NCBI GenBank assembly: GCA_019096065.1
Contig: JAGUCH010000002.1
Span: 6,150,501-6,214,500 of the forward strand
Direction of reading: 5' to 3'
Origin: Paracyclopina nana
Taxonomy: Eukaryota; Arthropoda; Copepoda; Cyclopoida; Cyclopettidae
DNA: 64,000 nucleotides
The position numbers and the translations under genes are program-made. The notes beneath the pieces are model-generated. The model was not told where the DNA came from and did not search any database. It saw only the letters and a list, made by a program, of their open reading frames with translations. Below, piece after piece: positions 33,222 through 44,000 of the stretch; the first letter of the stretch is position 1; every line of letters starts with the position of its first letter.

Positions 33222-33223
33222 CA

Positions 33224-33237
33224 TGGTTTTCTTGCAG
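33224..33237 (+). promoter_or_regulatory. Splice-acceptor-like tract between SARS2 and CTU2
   Basis: TGGTTTTCTTGCAG directly precedes ATG 33238. It looks like a strong 3' splice site and could receive a spliced leader or an upstream 5' UTR exon. Confidence 0.5.
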
Positions 33238-34610
33238 ATGTGTAGCCTTGTTGAGGGAGCATTGATGAGCCACGAAGAAGAGTCTAGTGAAGTTTTGGAC
33301 AAAGTGTGCCAAAAGTGCAGGGAAGCGCCCTCAGTTTTGACATTGAGAAGGAAAGATGTATACTGTAAAGGGTGCTTTTTGGCTAATTGCAACCACAAAT
33401 TCAGGTCAACGTTAGGCAAGAACAAGGCCATCAAACCGAATGAGCGTATTCTGGTGGCCTTCAGTGGAAGCCAAGGAAGTTTGGCCGTCATGAAGCTTAT
33501 CAGAAACAGCTTAGATGATAAGAACAATCCCAAGAAGATTACCTATTTTCCTCATGTGGTCATCGTAGATGAATGCCAAGTTGACGATAATCGTGACTTT
33601 GACCTCAAGTCAGTCAGCAGAGTGGCGAAAACCTTTAGCTTTCCCATTTTTACTCTGCACTTGTCAATGGTGTTGCAAAAGGAGGACCTAATTCTTGGGG
33701 ATTACAATGGGCCCGATGCACGAATGGTCCACGACTTGGCCACATTCTTGGCTAAATCTTCCGATCCAACAGCCAGACTAGCTATCACCAAAATCCTGCG
33801 TAGAAAACTTTTGGTCAGAGTTTCGCAAGAGCTCAATTGTAGCAAAATCTTCACGGGTGAATGTGCCACTTCACTTGCAGTAACTCTACTATCAGGTATG
33901 TTGCTTTTCTGACTCTAATGCGTTTAATGCCTTTCCGTCTATATTTAGACGTGGCTACTGGGCGAGGAGCACAAGTCTCGAATGAAACAGGATTTTGCGA
34001 CATGAGAGACTCTTCTGTCCAAATATTGAGGCCTCTTAGAGAATTCAGCACAAACGAGGTTGAGTTTTTCAATGCGCATAATGACAGCATCGCGGCTGCT
34101 CCGGGTCTCGCGAAAACTGCAAATAGTATTGAGACACTCACCAAAACATTTGTTGTCAACCTCCAAGAGGGTTTTCCCTCAACCGTTCCCACAATATTCA
34201 GAACAGGTGACAAGTTCCTTGTAGAATCCATGGAAGGCTTGGAGAAGTGCGCGCTCTGTAGTGGATACATAGATACAGAGTCGCAAAAATCATGTTCAGC
34301 TTTGGAGGCTGCTCGGTTTTCGAGCATGGTGTCGGAGCAAGGACCTAATGGGCTCAGCACTGACTTGTTAATGGCAGACAAATTTCAACCATTGAAGATA
34401 GAAGGTTCAGAAGAGTGCTCTGGTGAAGGACTTTGCTCAGAATCTGGCGGATGCAGAAAGAAGGAGATAAATTTCAAATCGTTGCTCTGCTATAGCTGCT
34501 CAGCGCTTCTTTCTGACTTTGACTCTGTTCCTGATGTAATTCGTGAGACTGCTCAGACAATGTCGCGACGGCAGCAAATGAAGAATGCTATCGCTGATTT
34601 TCTTCTTTGA
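33238..34610 (+). CDS. CTU2: Cytoplasmic tRNA 2-thiolation protein 2
   Basis: Works with CTU1 in the cytosol to thiolate wobble uridine 34 of Lys, Glu and Gln tRNAs, downstream of the URM1 sulfur relay. Two exons, to 33895 and 33949-34610, joined in phase 1. N-terminal zinc-type cysteines CQKCREAP and YCKGCF; a PP-loop-like VAFSGSQGSLAVM; the middle has NCSKIFTGECATSLAVTLLS, then DVATGRGAQVSNETGF and ILRPLREF, all typical of NCS2/CTU2. C-terminal cysteine pairs (CALCSGYID ... CYSCSALL) match the family's zinc motifs. An in-frame ATG at 33223 adds five residues; 33238 is preferred because a 3' splice-site-like tract ends at 33237. Ends close to the convergent GRDP gene. Confidence 0.9.
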
Positions 34611-34837
34611 CAGCAAAACATAACTGTTAAGTATATTTAATAAAACTGTTGTGCGTGCATGAAAAGCTACAGTTTTTTGGCACTTTATGTTTATTGGCAT
34701 ATATTTTGCTCCTAAATCAAAAACCTTCCAACAAGTGCGTATCAACAGAACCTTTGCACAAAATCATTTTATGATAATTAAGTTGTACTAGCTTTTAAAT
34801 GCATGCATTGTTCAAATCACTATGGCAATTGCAATAA

Positions 34838-37566
34838 TTAACCTCCACAGCCTCCGCAGCCTCCTCCCTCGCCACCGCCGCCATCGCCTCCACCGTCATT
34901 GTTGCCAATGCCTCCAGCACCAAGGACTGACGCCTCAAAAATACCAAAGTCACCACCGTAATCACCAAACTCGCCTCCAGCAATGTCTCCACCAAAGAAT
35001 CCTCCCGACCCGCAGCCTCCACAGCCACCGCACCCCCCGCAGCCTCCGCTGATAACGCCTCCCGCTACTGTAGCCTCGACTACACCAGTTCCAGATATGC
35101 ATCCAGCTCCCATGCCATGGCCACAAACGTGCTTCAATGTACTATTTGTTGGCACGTGGTTGCTAATTGACCATCCGCACATCATCAACAAGGCTACATT
35201 TCCTGCATCCAAGTACATGGGTCTTATAGTAGCTGCCCCGTCAAGGTTCTTGGCTGCTGCCATGGCAGCCTCTAAGTCTGCTGGGCGCGGCTGTACCATA
35301 AGATGAAGCATGGACGTCACAAAAGCCAATGCCACGTGATGAACTGCCTCTCTGCCAATATCTGGATTGAGCACAATATATCCTTTGTCCAAGTCGACGT
35401 GCATGAGGTTCTCATCGATTGAAAACCTATAATGCCGATTAGAAATGCCTTTTGGCAGCACCAAAGATTCTGAGGCACCAGTCCTGAGGTTTACGTAGAA
35501 CATTTTGAAGTAGCCAGGCTTCCCTTGAACACCTTTGATTCCACGTTTCCCAGGCCTTCCAGGAATGCCAGGCCTCCCTGGAACCATGCCTTTCCATGCT
35601 CCTGCGCATAGTGCCCAGTCCCCAATACTATCCTTAATAATCATTGCTCTCCAAGGATAGCCATTCAAGTCTTTCTGAAGGTTCAACTTAGGTTCATAGT
35701 CAATTGTGTCTGGCCCAACAAGGTGAGCCACAACTGACATTTTGTCCCCAATGAATACTTGGATGGCACTCATTTCTAGCGGCAAGGAGTGAAGCAAGTA
35801 CACAGAGAGAACTTTCTTATTCCCATCCATGATGCTAGAAAGTAAGATTAACACCAATTTGCAACGATCTTTGCTACAGTGGCAACCTTACTTGTGCGTG
35901 ACTGCCTTGCATATGTTATCTACTCCTGGTGGCAATCTCGTTAATGGAATGGGGCCCCATAAAGCTTCTATATGTTCGGGAATGACACAATCATAAAAGG
36001 TTCCAGGATCAATTGTAAGCCTTTTCCACACCTCTTGATCTTCCTTTCTTATTACTTTGGCCACACCCTGCGTGAATTTGATACAACCATGTTATTTTAA
36101 GACAATAAAAATGTAAACTAACTAACTTTTAGTAGAGTACGATAAGGACCACTCATTCGTTGCTGGAAAGCAATGCTATCCTTTTTTGCAAGATTATCAA
36201 TCTGTAGCCATTTTTCGAGGCAACTATCATCGGCATCGGCAAGTGCTAGAGACTTCGTTTTGTTATAACGCAAGCAGAAGCAATCGGATTTCTCCCTAAC
36301 GTTTTCTACCTCAAATTCAAGGCTCGGACTAGCACCTTCCACACACGTGAAAGAGACCTCATTTTTTCCCATTTTCTTGAACGATACCACTTGACCTTGG
36401 AGAGCTTTCACTTCCATTGAGGGTAAAAAGCTTTTCCTCTTCTCCCAGCCTCCATGACTTAATGGCTTGGCATGAATGGTAAACTTCAAACTTAAATCGC
36501 CACAAGTGGCATACTTTTCTGCCTGTTTGATGCTAAATGCTGTCCATTGCATTTTACTAAAGGTAACTTGGTACAAAGCACCTCTGACAAGTGAGTCAGT
36601 CACTGAAGTTGGAATTGGGCTCAGTTTTCCGCATGGAGGCTCACCCCTGAACATGGAGCCTCCCCTGGCAAAGTCCATGTTAAAAGTGGACTTCCATAAA
36701 TGCTTAGTTTCTTGCTCTGCAGTGCACAGTTTGGAACCGTCGGATCTGTCATTAACAGAATCGTCATGAGGCAAAATGTGGCCAACGATGGCAATGGTTT
36801 CATTTTCATAGGGTATAGGCTGTGCTTGGTGTGCATGCCAAAATATGTCCATGTCATAGCATGGCACTAGGAAGACGTTAGGATGAAGGCTTTTTAAGTG
36901 CAAATACATTTTGTAGCGCACTTCGGCTCCCTTCAAAAAAGCCTCGGTTTTATAATGTGGCAGTGAAACTTGGTAGTAGAACAGCCTTTGTCTCTGCACA
37001 GCCGCTGCGATGTCATAGTCAAATGCTGGCTCGTAATCCGAGATTTCGATGTCATCCAGCTCAGAGGTCGGATCGAAGGGCTCCTCTGGCCAGAGTTCAT
37101 TCCACAGTTTTCTTGTGTAGTCTCTCTTTTGCCTTAGCACCATCCATTCTTGGGGTCTGTGGTTGATTCTTCGAGTAAAGAGCCTTTCAAGGTCGTTTTT
37201 GTAGGTGACTGGCGCCAACATATGAACATGCCAAACCCAGTGAACATCTATGAAGACGGAGGGGAAAAATAAAGGGAATCATCATTAGTTTGATTTTTGT
37301 TTACCCAAAGGTGGGACGAAGTTAAGGTCGTCCTCGAGCGAGTCTGACATTGTGAGCATAAAGGGCAACCAGAAGCGCTCGTATCTTCTTATGGCATTGA
37401 GTACGAATTTGTCACAGTAGAAGCTGTCATGGCCAAGCTCATCTATTTTTTCTAAAAACTCCAAATGGTTGAGCACATCCTCAGTAGTCACTGATACTTG
37501 TAACTCCTTCGCATGGTCGACCTCTGTTTTCACACGGCCCTCCTTCTTCTTCCTTTTCTTTGACAT
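34838..37566 (-). CDS. Glycine-rich domain-containing protein (GRDP/DUF1399)
   Basis: Four exons on the minus strand: 37566-37305, 37247-36127, 36067-35892, 35834-34838, phases consistent. Two GRDP signature repeats are seen, DVHWVWHVHMLAPVTY (spanning the first intron) and CYDMDIFWHAHQAQPIPY, each with Trp and paired His. A C2-like or beta-rich middle region follows (MQWTAFSIKQAE; CVEGASPSLEFEVENV), and a collagen-like short run GRPGIPGRPGKRGIKG. The C-terminus is a Gly/Cys tract (SGGCGGCGGCGGCGSGG, then Gly/Asp/Glu) typical of the family. The N-terminus is Lys-rich. Biochemical role is not established in animals; plant relatives are linked to stress and RNA/osmotic responses. Divergent from the unidentified gene at 37732 with only 165 bp between starts, so a shared promoter is likely. 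Confidence 0.85.
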
Positions 37567-37731
37567 TTTCAGCCAACATTTGTTTACATTTTGAGTTTGC
37601 GTAAAAATTTAGGTTGAGTGAGAAGTGAATTAAACTTACGTTAAAGCGTCATAACAAAAAGCCAGAAAAAACATAGGCTGGTGACTTGACATGTTACCAC
37701 AAAAAGGGCGATAAAAATATTCACTTTCACC

Positions 37732-38902
37732 ATGCTCAATTGGCTCAGACAAATTTTTGGCTCTGTAAGAACATCTAAGAAACTGCCACGTTCCCATTAT
37801 TTTTTTATATATTTTCTTCCAGCTCATTCGTGATGGAGAGTCAGGACAAGAAATGTTTAAAATTCACACAGTGCTGAGAAAGGTCGATGGTGTTGTATTT
37901 CAACCAGGCTCCATCGTCAACTTAGGGCACAAGATGCTTGTTGTTAAGAATGTCTATTTGTCAAATGACTTGTCAAACATATGGTTGTGTGTCACTGATG
38001 TCAATTGTGTCATTCCCGAAGAAGTTGTTCTGAGATTGGATGAGGTCATTCCAGTAGAAGAAGGACTGATGGCAGGTTCTGCTATTGTCAAGCTGGCTTC
38101 AGGCATTGCAGATGCATCACTGCACGAACTACTCAAAGAAATGCACCTGACTCCTACCCATGTGAAGCTCATGGCAAGGAAATTCACTCTGGCAGCTAAG
38201 ATTAGACGACATGTCTGCCAATTCTTGAATGGTTTAGAAATGGTCGACTCAACCAATCTCGGTCTCATTGACTGGGATCACGATCCCAAGATTCTTGAAG
38301 AACTTAAACTCGCGTACCGAATTGAAGACTGTAATACTAATTCTGGACTTGAATCGTTGGATGAATTTTTGGGCCCCAAGTGGGACATGGTGGATTTGTC
38401 AGCCACAATGGAGGGCTTTAGGATAGTACTGACTATGGACATTTCTTTAACCACAAATGCAGACATAAGCGTTTCTACTCATGCAGCGTTGTGTGAAGAA
38501 AGACCTGAAGAATCTTCATATAGGTCGCAATATTTAAGGTGCAATGAAAATTCATCAACAACATTACCTTTGTCATCGCCCGACAACAAAACCAGCTTAC
38601 TTTGGGATTCCTTCTCGACTAGGAAGGATATGTTGGTCTCCACCCCTCTAATGATGGAAGGGACTCAAGACACGATTGTGGCTGAGGAAAAGCTCAACTG
38701 CAGTGAGGGGAGTAGAGCTCATAGCAGGTTCAGTGGCATATCTCAATCTACTGGAGCTTCAAGGCCGCGCCTACAGGGCCTCTTTCTTAAGGGCCCACCT
38801 AGTATTAGAGGCACCAATCAGAACCCAGAATGTCCTTTTCCCAATGAGTGGAAATTTGGCACTGTTCCTGAGGTTATTGCAAATGACGAAGAAATTGATT
38901 AG
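37732..38902 (+). CDS. Uncharacterised protein, weak NHEJ1/XLF-like features
   Basis: Two exons: 37732-37764 (MLNWLRQIFGS) with donor GTAAGA, then 37823-38902 after a pyrimidine-rich acceptor, phase 0; 371 residues counting the 11 from exon 1. The N-terminal 120 residues look globular (IWLCVTDVNCVIPEEVVLRLDEVI; LHELLKEMHLTPTHVKLMARKF), the C-terminal half is Ser/Thr-rich and disordered, with SRPRLQGLFLKG near the end. The spacing of SNDLSNIWLCVTDVN to a C-terminal basic RxxGLF-like peptide loosely recalls the XRCC4-like factor of end joining, but I cannot align the rest, so the function is left open. A short out-of-frame ATG at 37833 precedes the ORF-track ATG but is avoided by the two-exon model. 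Confidence 0.6.
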
Positions 38903-41064
38903 CAAAATTGCTAAAGTGTTAATACATTGTTTCGAAAACAGTTTATCGTGCAGCACTGACGGCAATAAAAGACACATCAATATTGCAGACAAATTTTATG
39001 ATGAAAAAAGATGTTTCAAAAGGTGTGGCAGCAAAGTTGACCTCTAATTTGCATTGAAAATGACCCCTATAAAAATAATCAGGATCCCATTGAAATATTA
39101 GGATTCAATCATGTCAGCCTCCTATCTGACTTGACCTATTCATGAAGGGTAAGTTCTTACCACTCATTGATATATGTGTCAAGGCTACAATATTCAATGA
39201 AGGCTGCAAAAGGACAATTTCTCTAAAAAGTAATCTAGCTTTTGAGGCTGCTGCAGAGTTCAAACCCATTTCTAATGCTGATCTTAAACTCTGAGATCAC
39301 TTAGTATTCACTTTCAAAGTTAATTACATAACATGGCCTTTGGCCTTTACTAAAGGCCGCTGCGTCTCTTAGAGATTTTAGCAAAAAAAGATGGGAAGAG
39401 GTCAATTTAGATGCTGCACCCCGTAAACATTTGGGCCCATACTGCCCACAATCGCGCACTGAGACCTGACATCTGAGGCACCGAGTCAACCCCATCCTGT
39501 AGATTTAGTGAGGTTCTACAAAATCTTTTTTTTTTTGATGCACTAAAACATCCACAGTAGTACTTTTTTCCAGCTATGAGCAGACTCAGCATTCTTGACC
39601 CTTTGCTGAGCTCTGCTGAAAATTTGAGGCACTTGAGCCACAGAGCCAATTTTAATGGCCGATTTCAGGAGTATCAACAAACTGCTAACTACTGTCCATG
39701 TACTGAAAGTTGACCAGCATAAAATAGAAATAGCAAAATGAGTCATTTTCTCTCTTCTGAGACCTGACTCAGCAGTCTTGACCCAATTCTGAGCTCTGCT
39801 GAGAATTTGAGGCATCTGAGTCAGCCCCAACTTGTAGATTTAGTGAGGTTCAACAAAATCTGTTTTTTTATGCCCTGAAACATCCACAGTAGTACTTTTT
39901 TCCAGCTAGGAGCAGACTCAGCATTCTTGACCCTTTGCTGAGCTCTGCTGAAAATTTGAGGCTCTTGAGCCAATTTTAAGGGCCGATTTCAGGAGTATCA
40001 ACAAACTGCTATATACTACCCATGTACTGAAAGTTGACCAGACCTGACTCAGCAGAGCTCAGCATTTGGTCAAGACTGCTGAGTCAGGTCTCAGAAGAGA
40101 GTAAATGACTCATTTCACTATTTCTATTTTATGCTGGTCAACTTTCAGTACATGGACAGTAGTTAGCACTGAGCAGTTTGTTGATACTCCTGAAATCGGC
40201 CCTTCAAATTGACTCAGCTGCCTCAAACAGCAGAGTTAAGCAAAGGGTCACGAATGCTGAGTCAGGTCTCAGAAGATTTTTTGAGTTTCTATGATTTAGT
40301 TAACATCTGTGGGCAGTATTAAGTATTTGCTCATTTATGCGCGATAATGCGCATTTGTGCCCGATTGTGGGCAGTATTTAGTATATGCGAAACATTTGCT
40401 TTATACTATGATTTACCAAAATAGTCAGTAAAAGTAGTAGTATTTTGAAGTTTGTACCCATGATTCAGCTAGTGATGGAAAACTTTTCCAAAACCAGTTC
40501 TTGCTAGTTGCTTTAGAGCTGTTATTTGCAGAGTAAAGTGGAAGGTGGAACACATCGTCAATGGTATCTCATGGTTCAAGTTAAAACAATTTTCTTAAGA
40601 GAAGCAAAAATTCGTACGACCCGTGGTAAGTATGCGGCCAATCTATAGTTAGTCCGATTGAGAAGAGCCACTCTTGAACCGATTTTTAACTTAATTGTTC
40701 TCAATTCTATTAATATGTGTCAATCAATTTGTAAAGATGGTTTCCTTACTTTTCAATGAACAATTTATTTTGTACATAATTATGATAAGGCACCAGAATC
40801 CGGATGCATAAAAAAGTCAGGAGTACATTTACCTCAGCGTTCTCAGTACTCGTGCTACTTTTCTCATGCATAGCTTTGATTTACCGAGGATTAGCTTGAC
40901 GCCAGAAAAAGGCAAAACATTTGTATTTCGTCCCCTAGATCACACAAGGTAGGATTCACATGTGCCGAAACTCATTATTTTATTTAGAAAGCTGTTGAAG
41001 AAAGCAGCTGTCATGCAGTAGAGAAGCACGTGAAACCCTTGTCTTATTGCAGGCTTTGTTCGTC
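38903..41064. repeat. Repeat-rich intergenic region with long inverted and direct repeats
   Basis: 39480-39720 is repeated directly at about 39825-40045 (tgtagatttagtgaggttc ... gctgagctctgctgaaaatt). A segment at 39658-39786 returns inverted at about 40070-40201 (arms about 130 bp, nearly identical by eye). The word GAGTCAGGTCTCAGAAGA recurs on both strands. No gene; the promoter and any 5' UTR exon of pyruvate carboxylase must lie in the last few hundred bases. Confidence 0.75.
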
Positions 41065-44000
41065 ATGTGGATCTCATCTGCATCAGTGAGGTCAAGCTCC
41101 CTGATTTGCCGGCAGCGGTTGTCAGTGGTCAAATTCGGGCCATGGATGCACTTCTCCAATCAGGCAGTGGAATACAAACCTATCAAAAGTATCTTAGTGG
41201 CCAACAGAGGTAACTAACCTTCGCATGTTTCTCTTGATTCAGATTGGAAAAATGTGATTCTGCAGGGGAAATTGCCATCAGGGTTTTCAGAGCTTGCAAT
41301 GAGTTGGGCATCAAGTCAGTGGCCATTTACTCCGAGCAAGACAAGATGCAAATTCATAGGCAAAAGGCTGATGAAGCGTATTTGGTTGGCAAGGGACTGG
41401 AGCCTGTGGCAGCCTACTTGAACATCCCTGACATCATCAAAATTGCCAAAGCCAATGCAGTGGACGCCATTCACCCTGGCTATGGATTTTTGTCTGAACG
41501 ATCCGACTTTTCTGCTGCTTGTCATGAGGCTGGCATCAGATTTATAGGCCCCAAGGCAGAGGTCATGGCCCGAATGGGGGATAAGGTGGCTGCCAGGAAA
41601 TCTGCTATCGAGGCTGGGCTGCCAGTCATTCCTGGAACTGACCATGCCCTTAGTAGTCCTCAAGAGGCATACAAGTTTTGCAAGGCGAACGGAGTCCCTG
41701 TCATGCTCAAAGCCGCATATGGAGGCGGAGGGAGAGGTATGAGAGTTGTTCACCGCCTTGAGGATGTCGAAGAGCAATTTTTGAGAGCTCAGGCAAGCCT
41801 ATTTCTTTTGTAGAATGGCATATTTAAGCTATAACCGTTTACGTTTTCCAGTCTGAGGCTGTCAAGGCATTTGGAAATGGGGAGATTTTTATTGAGAGGT
41901 TCGTGCCGAATCCCAGGCACATTGAGGTGCAGATCATGGCTGACAAAGCTGGCAACACAGTGCACTTATTTGAAAGGGATTGCTCCGTGCAAAGAAGGCA
42001 TCAAAAGGTTGTTGAGATTGCTCCTGCCCCGGTTCTGGACAAGAAGCTGCGAGACAACATGCTAAGAGATGCTGTTCATCTATGTAAATCAGTCGGGTAT
42101 CAGAATGCAGGAACTGTTGAGTTCTTGGTGGACCCTGTCAATGGCCAGCATTACTTCATGGAAGTTAATGCACGGCTGCAAGTGGAGCACACAGTAACAG
42201 AAGAAGTCACAAAGTGAGACATTGGTCACATACTATATTCCACTTTATTCATTATTTCATAAAATTTTCAGTATTGATCTTGTACAAACACAAATCAAAG
42301 TGGCTGAAGGCCTCACTTTGCCCGAATTGGGAATGACCCAGGACAAAATCAAGACTAACGGGTGAGTGTGCTACTATTCAAAAAGTGTTGGGCTCAGGTC
42401 CAGAGCTCGATTAAAAATGTAGACAAACCTATCCATGATATTTGGGCTGTATACACAGGGGCTGAAACTCACCAACAGCCAGACGAATAGTGAAGGGAAA
42501 CCTTCTTCAATTGCCATTTCTTTGAAGTCCTCATAAGAGGACCAAGGTCCTTGGATTTTCAGCCGAGAGCAAACCAGCTCAAACTCTGTAAAGTAGGTAC
42601 TTAGGAAGGTATTTAGATTAGCTTGAGTCTTGGCTGGGTCCTGATTCATAAAAGCCATTGCTGCGATATCCAAGTAGGGCGTGGAGGCACTTGTAAACTG
42701 CCAATCCACTAAAATGCACTCGTTTTGGTCATTGAACATAGTATTATTGCTCCAAACATCCCCATGAACCAGGAATCGTCCGTCCCTGCCTCCATAGCAA
42801 TGCTTGAACTTTTCCACAAAGTTTTTCGATAGCTTCTCCAAGATGTCGGATAACTTAGTTTCGTTTCTAGTTTGTAACTCTTTTTGAGCTCTTTGAAAGA
42901 GGGAGCCAATGAAGGTCTGCGCCTCAGAATCTTCAAGGAATTTGTGGTAGGGCATGGGGAACTCTTCGAGGAAATCAATCTTGTTCAACTGGCCATAGCA
43001 GTAGGAAAGGCTATGAAAATAAGCCAAATGCTTCAGGGAGTTTTTGATCTGCTCATCACTGAGCCCGTGATCGAAATCTGGCATTTTGAATGATTCCCCA
43101 ATGTCCTCAAGGATGATGTAGAATCCTCTGTTGTCCTTATCTTGGCAACAATCTCCAGCGTAGAATTTGCATCCAATAGATCGGATATTAGAGTTGCCGA
43201 GATGCTCAACTTCAAATTGCTCTAGCTGCTTGAACACCGAACCGTATGTCTTGACTTCAATGGCGTCCAGAGCAAAGTTTTCAATGAACACCTTCTGTGG
43301 CAAGTGAGACGGTGGCATGATTTTGATGAACAGCTTGTGCTCTTGCCCGTCTATTGTGACCTTGGCTTTAAGAATGCTGCTTAATACTCCCCCATCATTG
43401 GAGCAGGAACCCAATTCATGTACCATAACTTGCTTTGCATTATTAGAGAGTAGGGCTGATTGTAGCCAGTCTTTGGTGACATCCGCGGAAACTAAAGGGA
43501 TCTTAACCTCCATTTCAGGTATGCCATTCAGTGCCGGCTCACAACTGAGGATCCTGCAAAGAATTTCCAGGTCAGTTCTAGAGAAGCTTCATGAATGAAA
43601 TGCTTTTCGGATTTGTGCATTGCTTTTTAGTCATATCTTTTTCACTCTACATATTTTCACTTATGTTATTGTTATACTATTAACAGCTTCTTATAGCATC
43701 TGGCATGGAAGACATTTGGGGGAAATGAGAATGATGCAATTAATTGCTTTTTCCATCGCATCTACTGTCTAAAGATAGAGCCTACTCAAGCAAATGCATT
43801 GGCTAAATGATGCAGGATTTAACAGTCGCACTTTTTTGAATGACAATTTATAACGGCACCTAAAAAGTTGATAAGAAAATGGTTTGGGCCCTTTGTTGAC
43901 GTTTCCGTTTCCGCCACGCGGTTTCGTATAATCACAAAATTGGTTTTCAGCTCGTCGCTTATACGATAAAAGTATTGATTAATATTATACCGGTATGCCT

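Noticed and set aside
34983-35306. Proline-rich plus-strand ORF
   Set aside because: Complement of the Gly/Cys-rich tail of the GRDP gene.
37853-38902. RMI1 identity for this gene
   Set aside because: I first considered a RecQ-mediated instability factor, but no OB-fold or RMI signature can be seen.
41244-41265. ATG as the start of pyruvate carboxylase
   Set aside because: It is in the intron before the acceptor at 41264-41265; the biotin carboxylase N-terminus and targeting peptide are in the exon at 41065-41209.
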